From Luteolibacter yonseiensis (lineage in GTDB: Bacteria > Verrucomicrobiota > Verrucomicrobiia > Verrucomicrobiales > Akkermansiaceae), in contig NZ_JAENIK010000008.1 of assembly GCF_016595465.1 (NCBI RefSeq), positions 284,869-348,868 of the forward strand: a stretch of DNA of 64,000 nt. Reading direction: 5' to 3'. Positions 63,453 to 64,000 of this stretch are shown in pieces. The notes under the pieces are model-generated. The model saw only the letters and a program-made list of their open reading frames with translations. It was not told the DNA's origin and did no database searches. The number at the start of each line of letters is the position of its first letter. Position 1 is the first letter of the stretch. The position numbers were made by a program, and so were the translations under genes.

Positions 63453-64000
63453 GGAGTTTTTGGAATTTGGCAGGTGAGCTGAAGTCTACCACATAACTTT
63501 GTTTTGGTTTGTTTTGAGAATAGTGTCACCGCCATGGAATGGAGGAAAAGGCATTGCGAATTTTGAAAAGCCCGCATTGTCGGGTGGAAACTCCGACGAT
63601 CTGCCGAACTTCCGGTTGGAAAATGTTCTCCTGCAGGAAGTCTGAAGCCTGGCCAACGCCGAGGCCCGGGCGCGGGGTTCCGGGTTTGCGTAACAACAAA
63701 GCCGCCGGGATAAACAAAGCCGCCGGGATATTCCCGGCGGCTTTGTTTGTGTAAATAATCCCGAGTGCGGTTGTTCTGGATTTACCAGATTATTCCCCTG
63801 CCGGTATTTCGCGAAACGCTTTAATCCCAAGTCCTGTCGGTGTGGTCCCCACGTCCGGTTGTTTCTTCCCCCCCGTTTTGTCCCTTCTACCCCGGTTGTG
63901 CTCCGCCGGTTATGCTCCTCCTCTCTCCACGATCCTTTCCACCCTTTCCACCCTTCCCTCTCTCCTCCCCCCGCACAAAAAAAGAGCCCGGCTCCCTTTT
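63453..64000. other. Noncoding tail region
   Basis: No convincing gene is seen in these 548 bases; the short open frames there have no family features. The stretch contains the tandem-repeat hairpin at 63695-63748. From about 63840 it is strongly pyrimidine-biased on the plus strand (runs of C and T). It ends with a purine/pyrimidine hairpin-like sequence (GAGCC, GGCTC) cut by the window edge. Confidence 0.6.
63695..63748. terminator. Strong hairpin with duplicated left arm
   Basis: AACAAAGCCGCCGGGATA is directly repeated (63695-63712 and 63713-63730). The second copy's arm pairs perfectly over 17 bp (63712-63728 with 63732-63748) across a 3-base loop. The A-rich and T-rich ends make it terminator-like in both directions. 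Confidence 0.6.

Noticed and set aside
63960..64000. A terminator at the right edge
   Set aside because: GAGCC/GGCTC would leave a loop of only one base, and the sequence is cut off, so it cannot be judged.

Overview
This is a GC-rich bacterial chromosome segment with dense protein-coding content. The gene set points to Verrucomicrobiota, probably Verrucomicrobiaceae (Luteolibacter/Haloferula-like). The pointers are a PEP-CTERM protein built of autotransporter-type beta-strand repeats, a DUF1549/DUF1553 + DUF1501 pair, several DUF1080 domains, a delta-60-type protein, and an ECF sigma factor next to a Ser/Thr kinase. The taxonomic call is inference from gene content. No rRNA, canonical tRNA, prophage or insertion sequence was seen.

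Layout. 0-11.4 kb: beta-CASP metallo-hydrolase (cut by the left edge), a coiled-coil membrane protein, a PQQ-type dehydrogenase fused to a cytochrome c domain, Mpl muropeptide ligase, a small lipoprotein, a large PEP-CTERM protein, and a TonB-ExbB-coiled-coil trio. 11.4-24.1 kb: MFS transporter, tandem trypsin-like proteins (one intact, one with catalytic residues lost), HolA, a SWIM/SNF2 helicase, a Phd/PIN toxin-antitoxin pair, a thioesterase, a Lon-like protein without recognisable catalytic residues, and a GH10 protein with a substituted acid/base residue. 24.2-37.2 kb: CvfB-like protein, pRiA4b ORF-3 protein, DUF1003, Vsr, an ABC exporter (ATPase and FtsX permease) separated from a HlyD adaptor by a delta-60 protein and a sigma/anti-sigma pair, then a YcaQ/AlkX-like protein. 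37.2-46.7 kb: TPR membrane protein, DUF1501 and DUF1553 pair, DUF1080 protein, YgiB/YgiC-like pair.

46.7-53.7 kb is the most striking region: an RNA-repair island. On the minus strand, in transcription order, it has a Ro60/TROVE-vWA protein, a 753-bp array of six tandem structured RNAs, a small membrane protein, RtcB ligase and RtcA cyclase. The sigma54 activator RtcR is divergent on the plus strand. Each RNA unit can be folded by hand into a Y-RNA-like two-part stem (5' strand RATGCC, 3' strand CTTGYC, and a YTACA sequence after the inner helix). Five of the six carry a circularly permuted tRNA-like module: T arm, then acceptor stem closed by a short loop, then (in four) D arm, with the anticodon region replaced by the Ro-type stem. 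Bacterial Y RNAs with tRNA-like domains are known (YrlA). A packed six-member array of differing tRNA mimics is, as far as I know, unusual. A -24/-12-like promoter and an inverted repeat lie in the AT-rich divergent region.

53.7-64 kb: a helical-repeat protein, valine-pyruvate transaminase, a peroxiredoxin with a clear terminator, an ECF-like sigma factor followed by a Ser/Thr kinase fused to a DUF1080 domain, a secreted right-handed beta-helix protein, and a 0.55-kb noncoding tail with a strong hairpin.
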